61,577 bases of DNA from an uncultured Bacilli bacterium (GTDB taxonomy: Bacteria > Bacillota_I > Bacilli_A > RF39 > UBA660): assembly GCA_947581765.1 (NCBI GenBank), contig CANPVU010000004.1, forward strand, positions 1 through 61,577, in the 5' to 3' direction. Shown here one piece after another: positions 42,240-50,413 of this stretch. A program made the translations under genes and the position numbers. Numbering within the stretch: the first letter of the stretch is position 1; each line of letters opens with the position of its first letter. The notes under the pieces are model-generated. The model made no database searches. It worked only from the letters and a program-made list of their open reading frames with translations, and was not told the DNA's origin.

Positions 42240-42758
42240 CTATTTTATACCCATATAATAATCAAAGAAATGATAAACATACGTTGAATCAGCATCACCA
42301 GAACAACTACTAATCATGAATTTCATATATAATTCAGCTTCATTATCGCCTGATGATTCTATATCACCTGATATTTTTGTTGTTACAGCAATATCTTTTA
42401 CCTCTCTATTTTTTATTTCAGCTTCATAAACTTTGACTAAATCATCTCCGCCAAATAAATCGTCTTCCATCAAATGCCCTGTCATAGTTCGTGTACAAGT
42501 CTCATTAAAAGTTCCATTAGAAAGAAATTTAGACAGATTTAGAAAATATACAAAAGTATCACTTCCCTGAGCTGTTGATTTTGATGATGTTACTGAGCGT
42601 GGATACTCTACAGTAAATTTACCCAGTCTGATATTTGGACCGCTTATAACTTCAGTTCTTTCTTCTGCATAAACATTACCGACTAAAGTAAACATTAAAG
42701 CTAAAATACCAATCATAGAAAAAAACCTTCTTTTCATATATAAATCACCTCCTTTCAA
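42240..42758 (-). CDS. Secreted protein with Sec signal peptide (cargo)
   Basis: MKRRFFSMIGILALMFTLVGNVYAEERTE signal; two Cys in the mature part; RBS upstream of the internal Met. Confidence 0.7.
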   Translation of the reverse strand: MKGGDLYMKRRFFSMIGILALMFTLVGNVYAEERTEVISGPNIRLGKFTVEYPRSVTSSKSTAQGSDTFVYFLNLSKFLSNGTFNETCTRTMTGHLMEDDLFGGDDLVKVYEAEIKNREVKDIAVTTKISGDIESSGDNEAELYMKFMISSCSGDADSTYVYHFFDYYMGIK

Positions 42759-42781
42759 TGGATTTATAAAACTAAATTAAT

Positions 42782-43594
42782 TTAATTGATTTTAAGTATA
42801 TCCCCCACCTTAATGATGTATGGAAATTGAATATTATTCAATTTGGCAATATCTTTCCAATTAACATTAAACTTTTTCCCAATTTTTATTAAATAATCTC
42901 CTTTTTGAACTACGTATGTAATCTTATTTTTTAAAAGTTCATCCACTTTATCTTGAATAACTTTATAATCGTATCCTGCCATAGTCAATCGATTTTTCAA
43001 AGTAAGATCATTTCCCCATAATCCATCAATTACTTCATTAGCTACCTCTTCAATAGACTGCTTTTTATCATTAACTTTTATCCAGTTATAAACTTTCTTT
43101 TTAACTTTAACTTGATCACTTAAATAGAGTGCCCTTGTTATATCATATTGGTTATATATTAGCCACGCATAACTCTTAACTTTAGGTTGATATTTTCCCT
43201 TATACCAACCATTACCTTTAAATTTACCTTTACCTGCTGCAATGTGAATATGAGTTCCTGTTGAAATTCCTTTTGTTCCCGGATGATAATATATTTCTCC
43301 TTGTTTAATAATTTGTCCAACACTCAAATTAGAAATATCATTATCATGTAGTGTCATAATAGTCATAAAATCTTTAGTTCCATCTGCATACTCTACTTTA
43401 TCGCTACTTTCTAACCATACAGCATTACAATTTTTATATATTCGTTTTATTACACCAGTAAAAGGTGCTTTTAAATATGTTAATTTAGATATATCGATAG
43501 CTAAGTCACCATTGTGAGAATATGTATCATTCATTTTTTGACTAATATATAATGTATCAACATTAAGTATTGCTTTTTCCATTTTTATTATCAC
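42782..43594 (-). CDS. Endolysin-like protein: M23-like peptidase fold, CW_7 repeat and LysM
   Basis: GTHIHIAAGKG; SIEEVANEVIDGLWGNDLTLKNRLTMAGYDYKVIQDKVDELL (CW_7-like); YVVQKGDYLIKIGKKFNVNWKDIAKLNNI (LysM). Likely start 43582. Confidence 0.8.
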   Translation of the reverse strand: MIIKMEKAILNVDTLYISQKMNDTYSHNGDLAIDISKLTYLKAPFTGVIKRIYKNCNAVWLESSDKVEYADGTKDFMTIMTLHDNDISNLSVGQIIKQGEIYYHPGTKGISTGTHIHIAAGKGKFKGNGWYKGKYQPKVKSYAWLIYNQYDITRALYLSDQVKVKKKVYNWIKVNDKKQSIEEVANEVIDGLWGNDLTLKNRLTMAGYDYKVIQDKVDELLKNKITYVVQKGDYLIKIGKKFNVNWKDIAKLNNIQFPYIIKVGDILKIN

Positions 43595-43769
43595 CTATTC
43601 CTACTTTTTGTTCTATATCTGATAATCTCTCATTCATTAATGACAAAGTTGTTAACATTTCTTTCATAGTTGTATTTTGAAAATATATTAAATAAATAAC
43701 TACACCAACTGCTACTCCCTGATTTGCAACAAGGCTAATAATTCCTTCCATTTTTTCTCCTCCTCTCAT
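43563..43769 (-). CDS. BhlA/UviB-like holin-type protein
   Basis: MEGIISLVANQGVAVGVVIYLIYFQNTTMKEMLTTLSLMNERLSDIEQK: one TM then coiled region, adjacent to endolysin. Probable start at the second Met. Confidence 0.72.
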   Translation of the reverse strand: MRGGEKMEGIISLVANQGVAVGVVIYLIYFQNTTMKEMLTTLSLMNERLSDIEQKVGIGDNKNGKSNT

Positions 43770-43850
43770 AAAAATTTATATAATTAATCACACAAAATAT
43801 AAATATTTTATAATCACATCAATCTTTAAATTAATTTAAATTATCATCCT

Positions 43851-43887
43851 TTCACTATATTCCTCACTTATAACCTTTTTTTGAAGT
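43851..43887 (-). promoter_or_regulatory. Copy A of a 37-nt motif upstream of the holin/endolysin unit
   Basis: ACTTCAAAAAAAGGTTATAAGTGAGGAATATAGTGAA; 31/37 identical and ungapped with copy B (47445..47481). Confidence 0.65.
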
Positions 43888-43896
43888 ATAAAAATA

Positions 43897-43944
43897 AAAA
43901 AACTAGAAAAAATTTTTCCAGTTTAAAATTTTTCTAGTTTAATT
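43897..43944. terminator. Long hairpin downstream of the 233-aa gene
   Basis: AAACTAGAAAAATTTT...AAAATTTTTCTAGTTT-type inverted repeat with T/A runs on both sides (approximate coordinates). Confidence 0.6.
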
Positions 43945-44022
43945 TTTATAAAATAAGAATTTTTAATTGAAATAACAAATCTAAATTTTGAAATTAAAAT
44001 GAAATAATATAACTTAATTAAA

Positions 44023-44724
44023 CTATTTACGATTTTTATATTTCGATATTATATTACTACAAATAATCAGTAATATATTGAATACTATCAAACTTATAAA
44101 AATTTTTTTATATTTTAATTTTAAAGTATTTAATACATTTAATGAGTATTTATTACTTTTATTTATAAAATAATTTTGAAAATCATTATAAATTTCATCT
44201 TCAGATATTAATTTATAAGGAAATTTAGAACGAAAAGATATTTCAATTTTATTTGAAGATTTAAAAAATAAAAGACATGAATCGTTAGTATCATTATAGA
44301 TTATCAAAGGTTCTTTATCTTCTAAAGCTTTTTCTACATCTAAAACTCCTAATTCTTCTAAAAAATTTTGTAAATTAATTTCTGATTTATATTCGCCATA
44401 AATTGATATATCCCCTACGTTTCTTTTGTGACGATCATTTCGCGCTATTGAAAGAAACGCAATTTCATCGAACACTACATAATTATCTTTTGTTAAATCT
44501 ACACCATTAACCATTTTAAAAAATGGATTTTTAATGTCTTTGATATTTATCTTTTCGCTATAATATGAAGAAACAATTATTCTTTTACGAATATAACCAA
44601 TTTCTTTTTTAAATGGATATATCCATTTTAAATATAGTAAAACAAATAATAATAAATTGACTCCAAAAAATATAATAACATTCTTTAATATTTTCATCAC
44701 AAATTGGCCTCCAAAATTTATCAA
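44023..44724 (-). CDS. Uncharacterised two-TM membrane protein
   Basis: 233-aa ORF with N- and C-terminal TM helices and an extracytoplasmic middle; directly after the DUF1906 gene. Confidence 0.6.
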   Translation of the reverse strand: MINFGGQFVMKILKNVIIFFGVNLLLFVLLYLKWIYPFKKEIGYIRKRIIVSSYYSEKINIKDIKNPFFKMVNGVDLTKDNYVVFDEIAFLSIARNDRHKRNVGDISIYGEYKSEINLQNFLEELGVLDVEKALEDKEPLIIYNDTNDSCLLFFKSSNKIEISFRSKFPYKLISEDEIYNDFQNYFINKSNKYSLNVLNTLKLKYKKIFISLIVFNILLIICSNIISKYKNRK

Positions 44725-44821
44725 CTTGATTTATTTCAACTTATAAATAGTATATTTGATTAAAACATTATAATTGCATAATTCTTTAATATTATAGCAT
44801 AATATATTTTAAAGTAAATAA

Positions 44822-47347
44822 TTATCTTCCAGCATTTATTTCATCATATAAATGGTTTTTAAAACTATCAATAGCTGTATCTATATATTTTTGTTCTGCT
44901 TTTGTTATTGTTCCTCTTAATTCTTTTATTGGACTTTCATTTGAATTTATTAATTCACATAATTCATTAAAATGCTTCACTGTCATACATTGTATAAATA
45001 TATTAGCTTTAGCTTTATATGCACATATACCTGTACTAAGTGGTAAAATATAATAATTTAAAAATGCTTCGGGAAGAGTGAAATTTCGTGTATAAATCAT
45101 ATCAAATAAGTTATATGCATCAATATCATCAATATAATCTTTCGAATCGAAAAATTTGTCACCTGGGCGACATATATGTTCTTTTGCCCATTTTTCATAA
45201 TCATATTCTCCATCCTCTTCAAAAGCTATTTTTATTGCTGTTGCAAACGAGATAGTATCTCCTCCCCATCCAGCAAAAGAGTCTACAATTTGATCAAACT
45301 TATTTAATTCAACATTTCCAATCTTATATAACAGTGCATTAAGTACTGCAGCTAGATGTGGAAAATCATGATTAACAATATCTTCATAACTGTCATCCTC
45401 AAAGTCAAAAGTTAAATTATATAATTTTTCATCTACAAGCTCACAATACTTAGTATCAATCGTACCTGCAACAACATCCCATCTAATATTATCTATGAAT
45501 TCCCCTACGTCATCTGCTCTAAAAATTGATGTATCTCCATATCTTTCTTTTCTAATATATTGTAAAACCAACATATTACTTTTCTCTTTATCACCATCTG
45601 TATATTGCAATGCTAAATTATACATATCTAGCAAACTATAGTAAACTTTTCCAATATCGGTTAAATATAAATCTCCTCCTAAACCTAAATCTTTACCTGA
45701 CGTTGCATCTTTATCAATTTCTATTTTTCCATCGCCACTTCCAACTTTAATTGTAGTAAATTGATCAAAAGCCCAATTATCTGGTATGCAAAAGCCAAGA
45801 TTTCCACTAAATCCTGTTGACATGTCACTAACAAAACTATACTTGGCATAACCGGCATTACTAACTTTAGAACAAACATTTCTTGTACCATAAATACTTA
45901 CAGGATACTTATTATTTAATGAATCTTTCATAATAGAACTTAATATTTTAAAGTAAGGTATAATGTAATCGGTAATTTCAGATTCTTGTGGATCACAATC
46001 TACAGCAAAGTAAATACTCGTTCCACTTGGCAGTCCTAATTTAGATGCATGATCAAAGGCATTTAACAAATCATTAGTAGCTCTTTGCACTGTAAAATAT
46101 GAAACAGAATTTGCACTTTGTTGATATATTGGGAATATCCTTAAACCAGCCTCTACTGCTATTTTTAATTCATCAATTGTTAATGCTTTGCTTTCTCCAC
46201 TTGCAATATATCCAGATAAATATCTTCCAACTATGCGATAACCATTATCGTATAAAGTTTTTGCTTTTTCTTTGGTTAAAATAGTAGCACAATCACACGC
46301 AGAAGCTGGTCTTTCTGTGTCACCACAACTTATCAATAATGAAAGCCACGTTGTATAATCTATCTCACCAGTAACAGGTATAACATACTTTGTTTGAAAT
46401 TGACTAATAGTATTTTCTTTTAATGTTGAAGAAATAGTACCATCTCCAAAGCCATTGAAATATAATAACATGTTTGCTAATATTTTAAATTTTTCAATTT
46501 TTTCACTAGAATATGAACTTCCATTATAACTAGTTCCCTTTGAAGTTCCTTCAACTGAAAGAGTTGGCAAACAACTTTTTGTCGATGGTCCACAATTTCC
46601 ATTTGCAACAGACGTAGACATTCCTTCTTCTGCCTGTATTGCATAAATTAAAGCTTTATTTGTTCTTCTTCCATATACTCCATCACATGGACACAAACCT
46701 ATATAATCTTCATAATTTTTATTTAAATATCTTTGCATTTCAATAATATTTTTAGTTCTTGTTGAATTATCATAAGAGTAGAAGTAATCCATAGACATTA
46801 ATGCTTTCATAACATTTACCGTTACATAAGATGTTGTATCTTCCACACCAGCATCTTCTTTTAAATTTCTAATAGCATTACCTGTTCCCGAATAAAAGTT
46901 ACCTGTTGGTTTATTGGTACCGATACTATATCCTTTGCATAATAATGCTCCTTGAACAATTCCAACTATTCTTCTATATTTTATTAATTCTATGACTTTA
47001 TTTTTATTTTCTTCACTCATATCATCTGTATTAAGTGCTTGAAGTTCTTCTAATGATAAAAATTCTAAAGGATCAACTCTATTATCAGGATCTGTTTCTA
47101 CCAATGGTGTAACTGATATATATTCTTTAAATGAATTTTCTGTACTAGGTCCAAAATTATCAACTATTGCACCAACATTTAGTGTAATTTGTAAAGCATG
47201 TACTAATGCATATATTGTAGTCCAACCTGTTTTTCCAGTTACAGTAATTTCTTCATATCCTGGTTCTCCCTTAAAATTTTGATTTACCCATTCTTGAACA
47301 TTTACTATATATGGGTCCATATAATCATCTCCTTCTAATTGTTCCAA
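44822..47347 (-). CDS. Large multidomain protein: peptidoglycan-binding-like repeats, DUF1906 (Rv2525c-like glycoside-hydrolase-like) domain and C-terminal helical region; no signal peptide
   Basis: PG-binding-like KNIIEMQRYLNKNYEDYIGLCPCDGVYGRRTNKALIYAIQAEEG; DUF1906-like SACDCATILTKEKAKTLYDNGYRIVGRYLSG...IYFAVDCDPQESEI. Likely start at MDPYIVNV. Confidence 0.8.
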   Translation of the reverse strand: MEQLEGDDYMDPYIVNVQEWVNQNFKGEPGYEEITVTGKTGWTTIYALVHALQITLNVGAIVDNFGPSTENSFKEYISVTPLVETDPDNRVDPLEFLSLEELQALNTDDMSEENKNKVIELIKYRRIVGIVQGALLCKGYSIGTNKPTGNFYSGTGNAIRNLKEDAGVEDTTSYVTVNVMKALMSMDYFYSYDNSTRTKNIIEMQRYLNKNYEDYIGLCPCDGVYGRRTNKALIYAIQAEEGMSTSVANGNCGPSTKSCLPTLSVEGTSKGTSYNGSSYSSEKIEKFKILANMLLYFNGFGDGTISSTLKENTISQFQTKYVIPVTGEIDYTTWLSLLISCGDTERPASACDCATILTKEKAKTLYDNGYRIVGRYLSGYIASGESKALTIDELKIAVEAGLRIFPIYQQSANSVSYFTVQRATNDLLNAFDHASKLGLPSGTSIYFAVDCDPQESEITDYIIPYFKILSSIMKDSLNNKYPVSIYGTRNVCSKVSNAGYAKYSFVSDMSTGFSGNLGFCIPDNWAFDQFTTIKVGSGDGKIEIDKDATSGKDLGLGGDLYLTDIGKVYYSLLDMYNLALQYTDGDKEKSNMLVLQYIRKERYGDTSIFRADDVGEFIDNIRWDVVAGTIDTKYCELVDEKLYNLTFDFEDDSYEDIVNHDFPHLAAVLNALLYKIGNVELNKFDQIVDSFAGWGGDTISFATAIKIAFEEDGEYDYEKWAKEHICRPGDKFFDSKDYIDDIDAYNLFDMIYTRNFTLPEAFLNYYILPLSTGICAYKAKANIFIQCMTVKHFNELCELINSNESPIKELRGTITKAEQKYIDTAIDSFKNHLYDEINAGR

Positions 47348-47444
47348 TTTATTACTTTTTTTAGAATAAGAATAATATACTAATTACCTGCAGGATTTAA
47401 AAATAAAAGTATTAAATTGAAATATTGCGAAGAGTTTTAAACTC

Positions 47445-47481
47445 TTCACAATATTCCTCATTTATCAAACTTTTTTGAAGT
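47445..47481 (-). promoter_or_regulatory. Copy B of the 37-nt motif, upstream of the 841-aa gene
   Basis: ACTTCAAAAAAGTTTGATAAATGAGGAATATTGTGAA, starting at the sigma-like gene stop codon. Confidence 0.65.
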
Positions 47482-47939
47482 TAATATTTTATATTTTTTA
47501 AAATTTTTTTTAGTCCACCATCTATACTATACTTTATTGCTCTTGGACTGCATCCTTCTTCAATCGAAATTTCTTTTAAAGTTTTGTTTTGAAAAAAATA
47601 CTTTTTTAATCTTCTTTTTTCTATTTCTGGTAATTTATCTATTTCATTTAAAATATTTTCATAAAAAATTTTATTTATTACCATTTCTTCTAATGAATTA
47701 TTAATTATTTTAACTTTTTTATATAACATTTCATCCGTTTGTTCTATATGTTCAGTATGTCTATCATATTCATTCATTATTTTTTTATCTTGTAATTCAA
47801 ATTGATTAAATGCATTATATAGCTCATCACTAATTTTTAATAATTGATTATTTCCTTTACTATCTGTAAAAGATATATGGTTATTATCAACTAATGTATA
47901 TGGATTATATTTATCCTTCCTCCTCTTTACTTTTATCAT
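47481..47939 (-). CDS. Sigma-70 region-4-type regulator of the ICE family
   Basis: IDKLPEIEKRRLKKYFFQNKTLKEISIEEGCSPRAIKYSIDGGLKKIL HTH; N-terminus RRKDKYNPYTLVDNN as recalled for ICE sigma-like proteins. Confidence 0.78.
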   Translation of the reverse strand: MIKVKRRKDKYNPYTLVDNNHISFTDSKGNNQLLKISDELYNAFNQFELQDKKIMNEYDRHTEHIEQTDEMLYKKVKIINNSLEEMVINKIFYENILNEIDKLPEIEKRRLKKYFFQNKTLKEISIEEGCSPRAIKYSIDGGLKKILKNIKY

Positions 47940-47945
47940 TTTTTA

Positions 47946-47982
47946 CCTCCAATCAAATAAATTCTTTTATTCGATTAGGAGG
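47946..47982 (-). promoter_or_regulatory. Shine-Dalgarno-sequestering hairpin upstream of the sigma-like gene
   Basis: CCTCC(T)AATCGAATAAA-AGAA-TTTATTTGATTGGAGG; the 3' arm contains the GGAGG Shine-Dalgarno. Confidence 0.75.
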
Positions 47983-48000
47983 CGCTCTAATAAAAAACAT
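47953..48000 (-). CDS. 15-aa leader peptide MFFIRAPPNRIKEFI
   Basis: ATG at 48000 with GGAG 8 nt upstream; stop TGA lies in the 3' arm of the hairpin. Confidence 0.6.
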   Translation of the reverse strand: MFFIRAPPNRIKEFI

Positions 48001-48006
48001 AAAATC

Positions 48007-48031
48007 AACTCCAAACAAAGTGTTTAGAGTT
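48007..48031 (-). promoter_or_regulatory. Second hairpin, sequestering the leader ORF Shine-Dalgarno
   Basis: AACTCTAAAC-ACTTT-GTTTGGAGTT; GGAG lies in the 3' arm. Confidence 0.6.
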
Positions 48032-48048
48032 TAGGCTATAATTTGGGT

Positions 48049-48093
48049 AAAAAAAATTACACTACCTGGTAAGCAAGTGCACTAGCTTGTAAT
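48049..48093 (-). terminator. Terminator/attenuator-like hairpin with U8 tract upstream of the leader
   Basis: ATTACAAGCTAGTGCACTTGCTTACCAGGTAGTGTAATTTTTTTT; contains near-palindrome AAGCTAGTGCACTTGCTT. Confidence 0.5.
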
Positions 48094-48100
48094 TCAACTC

Positions 48101-48127
48101 AAAAAAAAAAGACTTCAAAATGAAGTC
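48101..48127 (-). terminator. Intrinsic terminator after the 247-aa secreted protein gene
   Basis: GACTTCATTTTGAAGTCTTTTTTTTTT on the minus strand. Confidence 0.8.
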
Positions 48128-48136
48128 TAAAATAAT

Positions 48137-48880
48137 CTACCAAGAGCCACTCCAAGTTGCTTGAGCTGGAGGTATTTCATCAAAGGAATCTTTAGAACTT
48201 GAAGCAAATATTATACCTGAATTACTAATTGTAAAATTTCTAGCTTTACCTATAGTTACATTTTCAACAGCATGAGCATAGTCACCTGTTGCTTTTTGAC
48301 TAACTATAGTTGCATCAACAGACTTTTGAACATCAAAATAAAGGGTCTGTGATAAAGATGTCATATCTCCAGTAGGAACCTTAAATGTCGCCGCAGAACC
48401 TGCATCTTGAGTTGTTGGATAATATGCTTGTATTGTTCTACAAGTTCCATCTGTAATACAATAAGTTTGTTCAAAATGCAAAATTCCTCTTAATTTAACA
48501 CTAGCATAGTGACCAATTGCTATTGTGTCGTAACTTCGAACCTTTGGAAAATTTTTCCAATTTAAAACTGCTTTATAACGATAATATGATCCATTATTTG
48601 AAATAGTTGTTGTTAATTTTTTATAACTTGTCTCAACATATGCTGAACCATTTACATTATTCACATTTTCATCGTAATTATCAAATTCTTCTTTAGAAAT
48701 TTCCTCAGTAAAAGTTGTAGGAACTAATGATATATATTGATTGTTAAATGTAATGGTCTTATAATACCTTTCAACTTTTGATACTTCTTTAAAAACAGAA
48801 TCTTCTTCTAATGCAAATGCATTAAATGGTAAAAAAAGCGAAAAGCCTAAAATACAATAAGTAAGTAATTTTTTTATAAT
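48137..48880 (-). CDS. Secreted protein with signal peptide, apparent ATT start codon
   Basis: The track ORF (start 48664) extends in frame to IIKKLLTYCILGFSLFLPFNAFALEEDSVFKEVSKVERYYKTITFNNQYISLVPTTF...; AGGAG lies 9 nt before ATT at 48880..48878; no in-frame ATG. Confidence 0.7.
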   Translation of the reverse strand: MIKKLLTYCILGFSLFLPFNAFALEEDSVFKEVSKVERYYKTITFNNQYISLVPTTFTEEISKEEFDNYDENVNNVNGSAYVETSYKKLTTTISNNGSYYRYKAVLNWKNFPKVRSYDTIAIGHYASVKLRGILHFEQTYCITDGTCRTIQAYYPTTQDAGSAATFKVPTGDMTSLSQTLYFDVQKSVDATIVSQKATGDYAHAVENVTIGKARNFTISNSGIIFASSSKDSFDEIPPAQATWSGSW

Positions 48881-48914
48881 ATATTTAATCTCCTCTCTTA
48901 AACATAAATATAGT

Positions 48915-49679
48915 TTAATAAAACAATTTACTACTAGATATCTCCTCTTTAAAATATAAAGGTATATTTATTTTATTTTCTATATTAAAATTGTCAGTAT
49001 AGTGTATTTCAAGATAAAAATTTCTCTCATCATCATATAAAATAAATTCATTATTTTCCACATAATCATCCAGAAAAATATATTTGTCGCTTAAATATTC
49101 TTGCAAAAAAATATTTTCATATTCTAAATTATTACCTAAAGTAAATAAAATTTTTTTATCATCTTTTAAAATAATATCGATTTGATTCAATATTGTTTGA
49201 TAATTTGTTCCACTATATTTACTATTATATTCTATGTTATCAATTATCAAAATATTCTTATTTTTATTCACTATCAAATAACCACTTACAATAAATTCGT
49301 CCTTAGTACTACCTATACTATAAACTCTAAATCTATTGTAATTATTTATTAAAAATGCTGATAAAAATCCAATAACAATTACAATCAATAAAATTACAAA
49401 ACATTTTGCGTATTTATATTTAGATGCTTTATTATAATATTTTATTGCTTTTATAGTTATATCATCAGTATTCTTCTCTCCACGCAACAAATCTGAAACA
49501 GTTATTTCTAAAATATCACTTAATTCTTCTAAAATAGAAATATCTGGTAAAGTTTTACCACGTTCCCATTTCGAAACAGCGGTATCACTAACGTTTAATT
49601 TTTCACCTAATTGAGCTTGAGTTAAATTTTTTTCTTTTCTAAGTTTTGCTATAAATTTTCCTATTTTTTCTTGATTCAT
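48915..49679 (-). CDS. XRE-family regulator with C-terminal TM and extracytoplasmic domain
   Basis: IGKFIAKLRKEKNLTQAQLGEKLNVSDTAVSKWERGKTLPDISIL HTH; TM at ~93-112. Confidence 0.85.
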   Translation of the reverse strand: MNQEKIGKFIAKLRKEKNLTQAQLGEKLNVSDTAVSKWERGKTLPDISILEELSDILEITVSDLLRGEKNTDDITIKAIKYYNKASKYKYAKCFVILLIVIVIGFLSAFLINNYNRFRVYSIGSTKDEFIVSGYLIVNKNKNILIIDNIEYNSKYSGTNYQTILNQIDIILKDDKKILFTLGNNLEYENIFLQEYLSDKYIFLDDYVENNEFILYDDERNFYLEIHYTDNFNIENKINIPLYFKEEISSSKLFY

Positions 49680-49816
49680 ACTAAAATTCTCCTACTTTAC
49701 TTTTCTAAATAATATCATAAAAAATATATAATTTACTTTCTTTAAATATCGTATATCCCCAATTATCATAAAAATTAATTCTGGTAAATGAAATAATATA
49801 CTATGGTGAGTTATGT

Positions 49817-50254
49817 ATGATAATTGAAAGACTAAAAGAAACTAGAGAAAGACTTGATTTAAAACAAAAAGATATTGGTAAATTATTAGGTGTTAATAAT
49901 TCAACTGTATCAGGGTGGGAAACTGGAAAAGACACTATTCCTCTTACTAAATTAATTATGTACGCTAATGAAATGAAATATAGTTTAGATTACTTATTTG
50001 GCATTTGTGAAAAAAATTATTATTATTCTTCAATTGAAATTAATAAAATCGTTATTGGAAAAAATTTAAAGCAAATGAGGATTATGAACAACTTAACACA
50101 AAAGGATATAGCTAATAAACTTAATACTACGCAATCTACTATATCAAATTATGAAAGTGGAAATAATTTGATAAATACAACATTTTTATGCAATTTAACA
50201 CATATATATAAACCTTTTTCTATCGATAAATTATTCGACAGAAACCTTAAATAA
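49817..50254 (+). CDS. Regulator with two tandem XRE HTH domains
   Basis: LKETRERLDLKQKDIGKLLGVNNSTVSGWETGKD and LKQMRIMNNLTQKDIANKLNTTQSTISNYESGNN; the only plus-strand gene I support in the element. Confidence 0.85.
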   Translation: MIIERLKETRERLDLKQKDIGKLLGVNNSTVSGWETGKDTIPLTKLIMYANEMKYSLDYLFGICEKNYYYSSIEINKIVIGKNLKQMRIMNNLTQKDIANKLNTTQSTISNYESGNNLINTTFLCNLTHIYKPFSIDKLFDRNLK

Positions 50255-50269
50255 TAATATTAAATTTAA

Positions 50270-50386
50270 TCATTTTTCATTACTTAAATCATTTTCCTCC
50301 TCCCTAGAACAAAGACCTGCTACTACGCATGCAGACCACAAAAAAAGAACTATCAATAATGATAGCCCAATAAATATACATATCAT
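50270..50386 (-). CDS. Small single-TM protein (38 aa) MICIFIGLSLLIVLFLWSACVVAGLCSREEENDLSNEK
   Basis: GGAGG-type RBS; paralogous to 36631..36753 with identical 20-nt TGTTCTAGGGAGGAGGAAAA segment. Confidence 0.75.
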   Translation of the reverse strand: MICIFIGLSLLIVLFLWSACVVAGLCSREEENDLSNEK

Positions 50387-50413
50387 ACTCTTTCTCTCCT
50401 CCTTTTTTTATAA

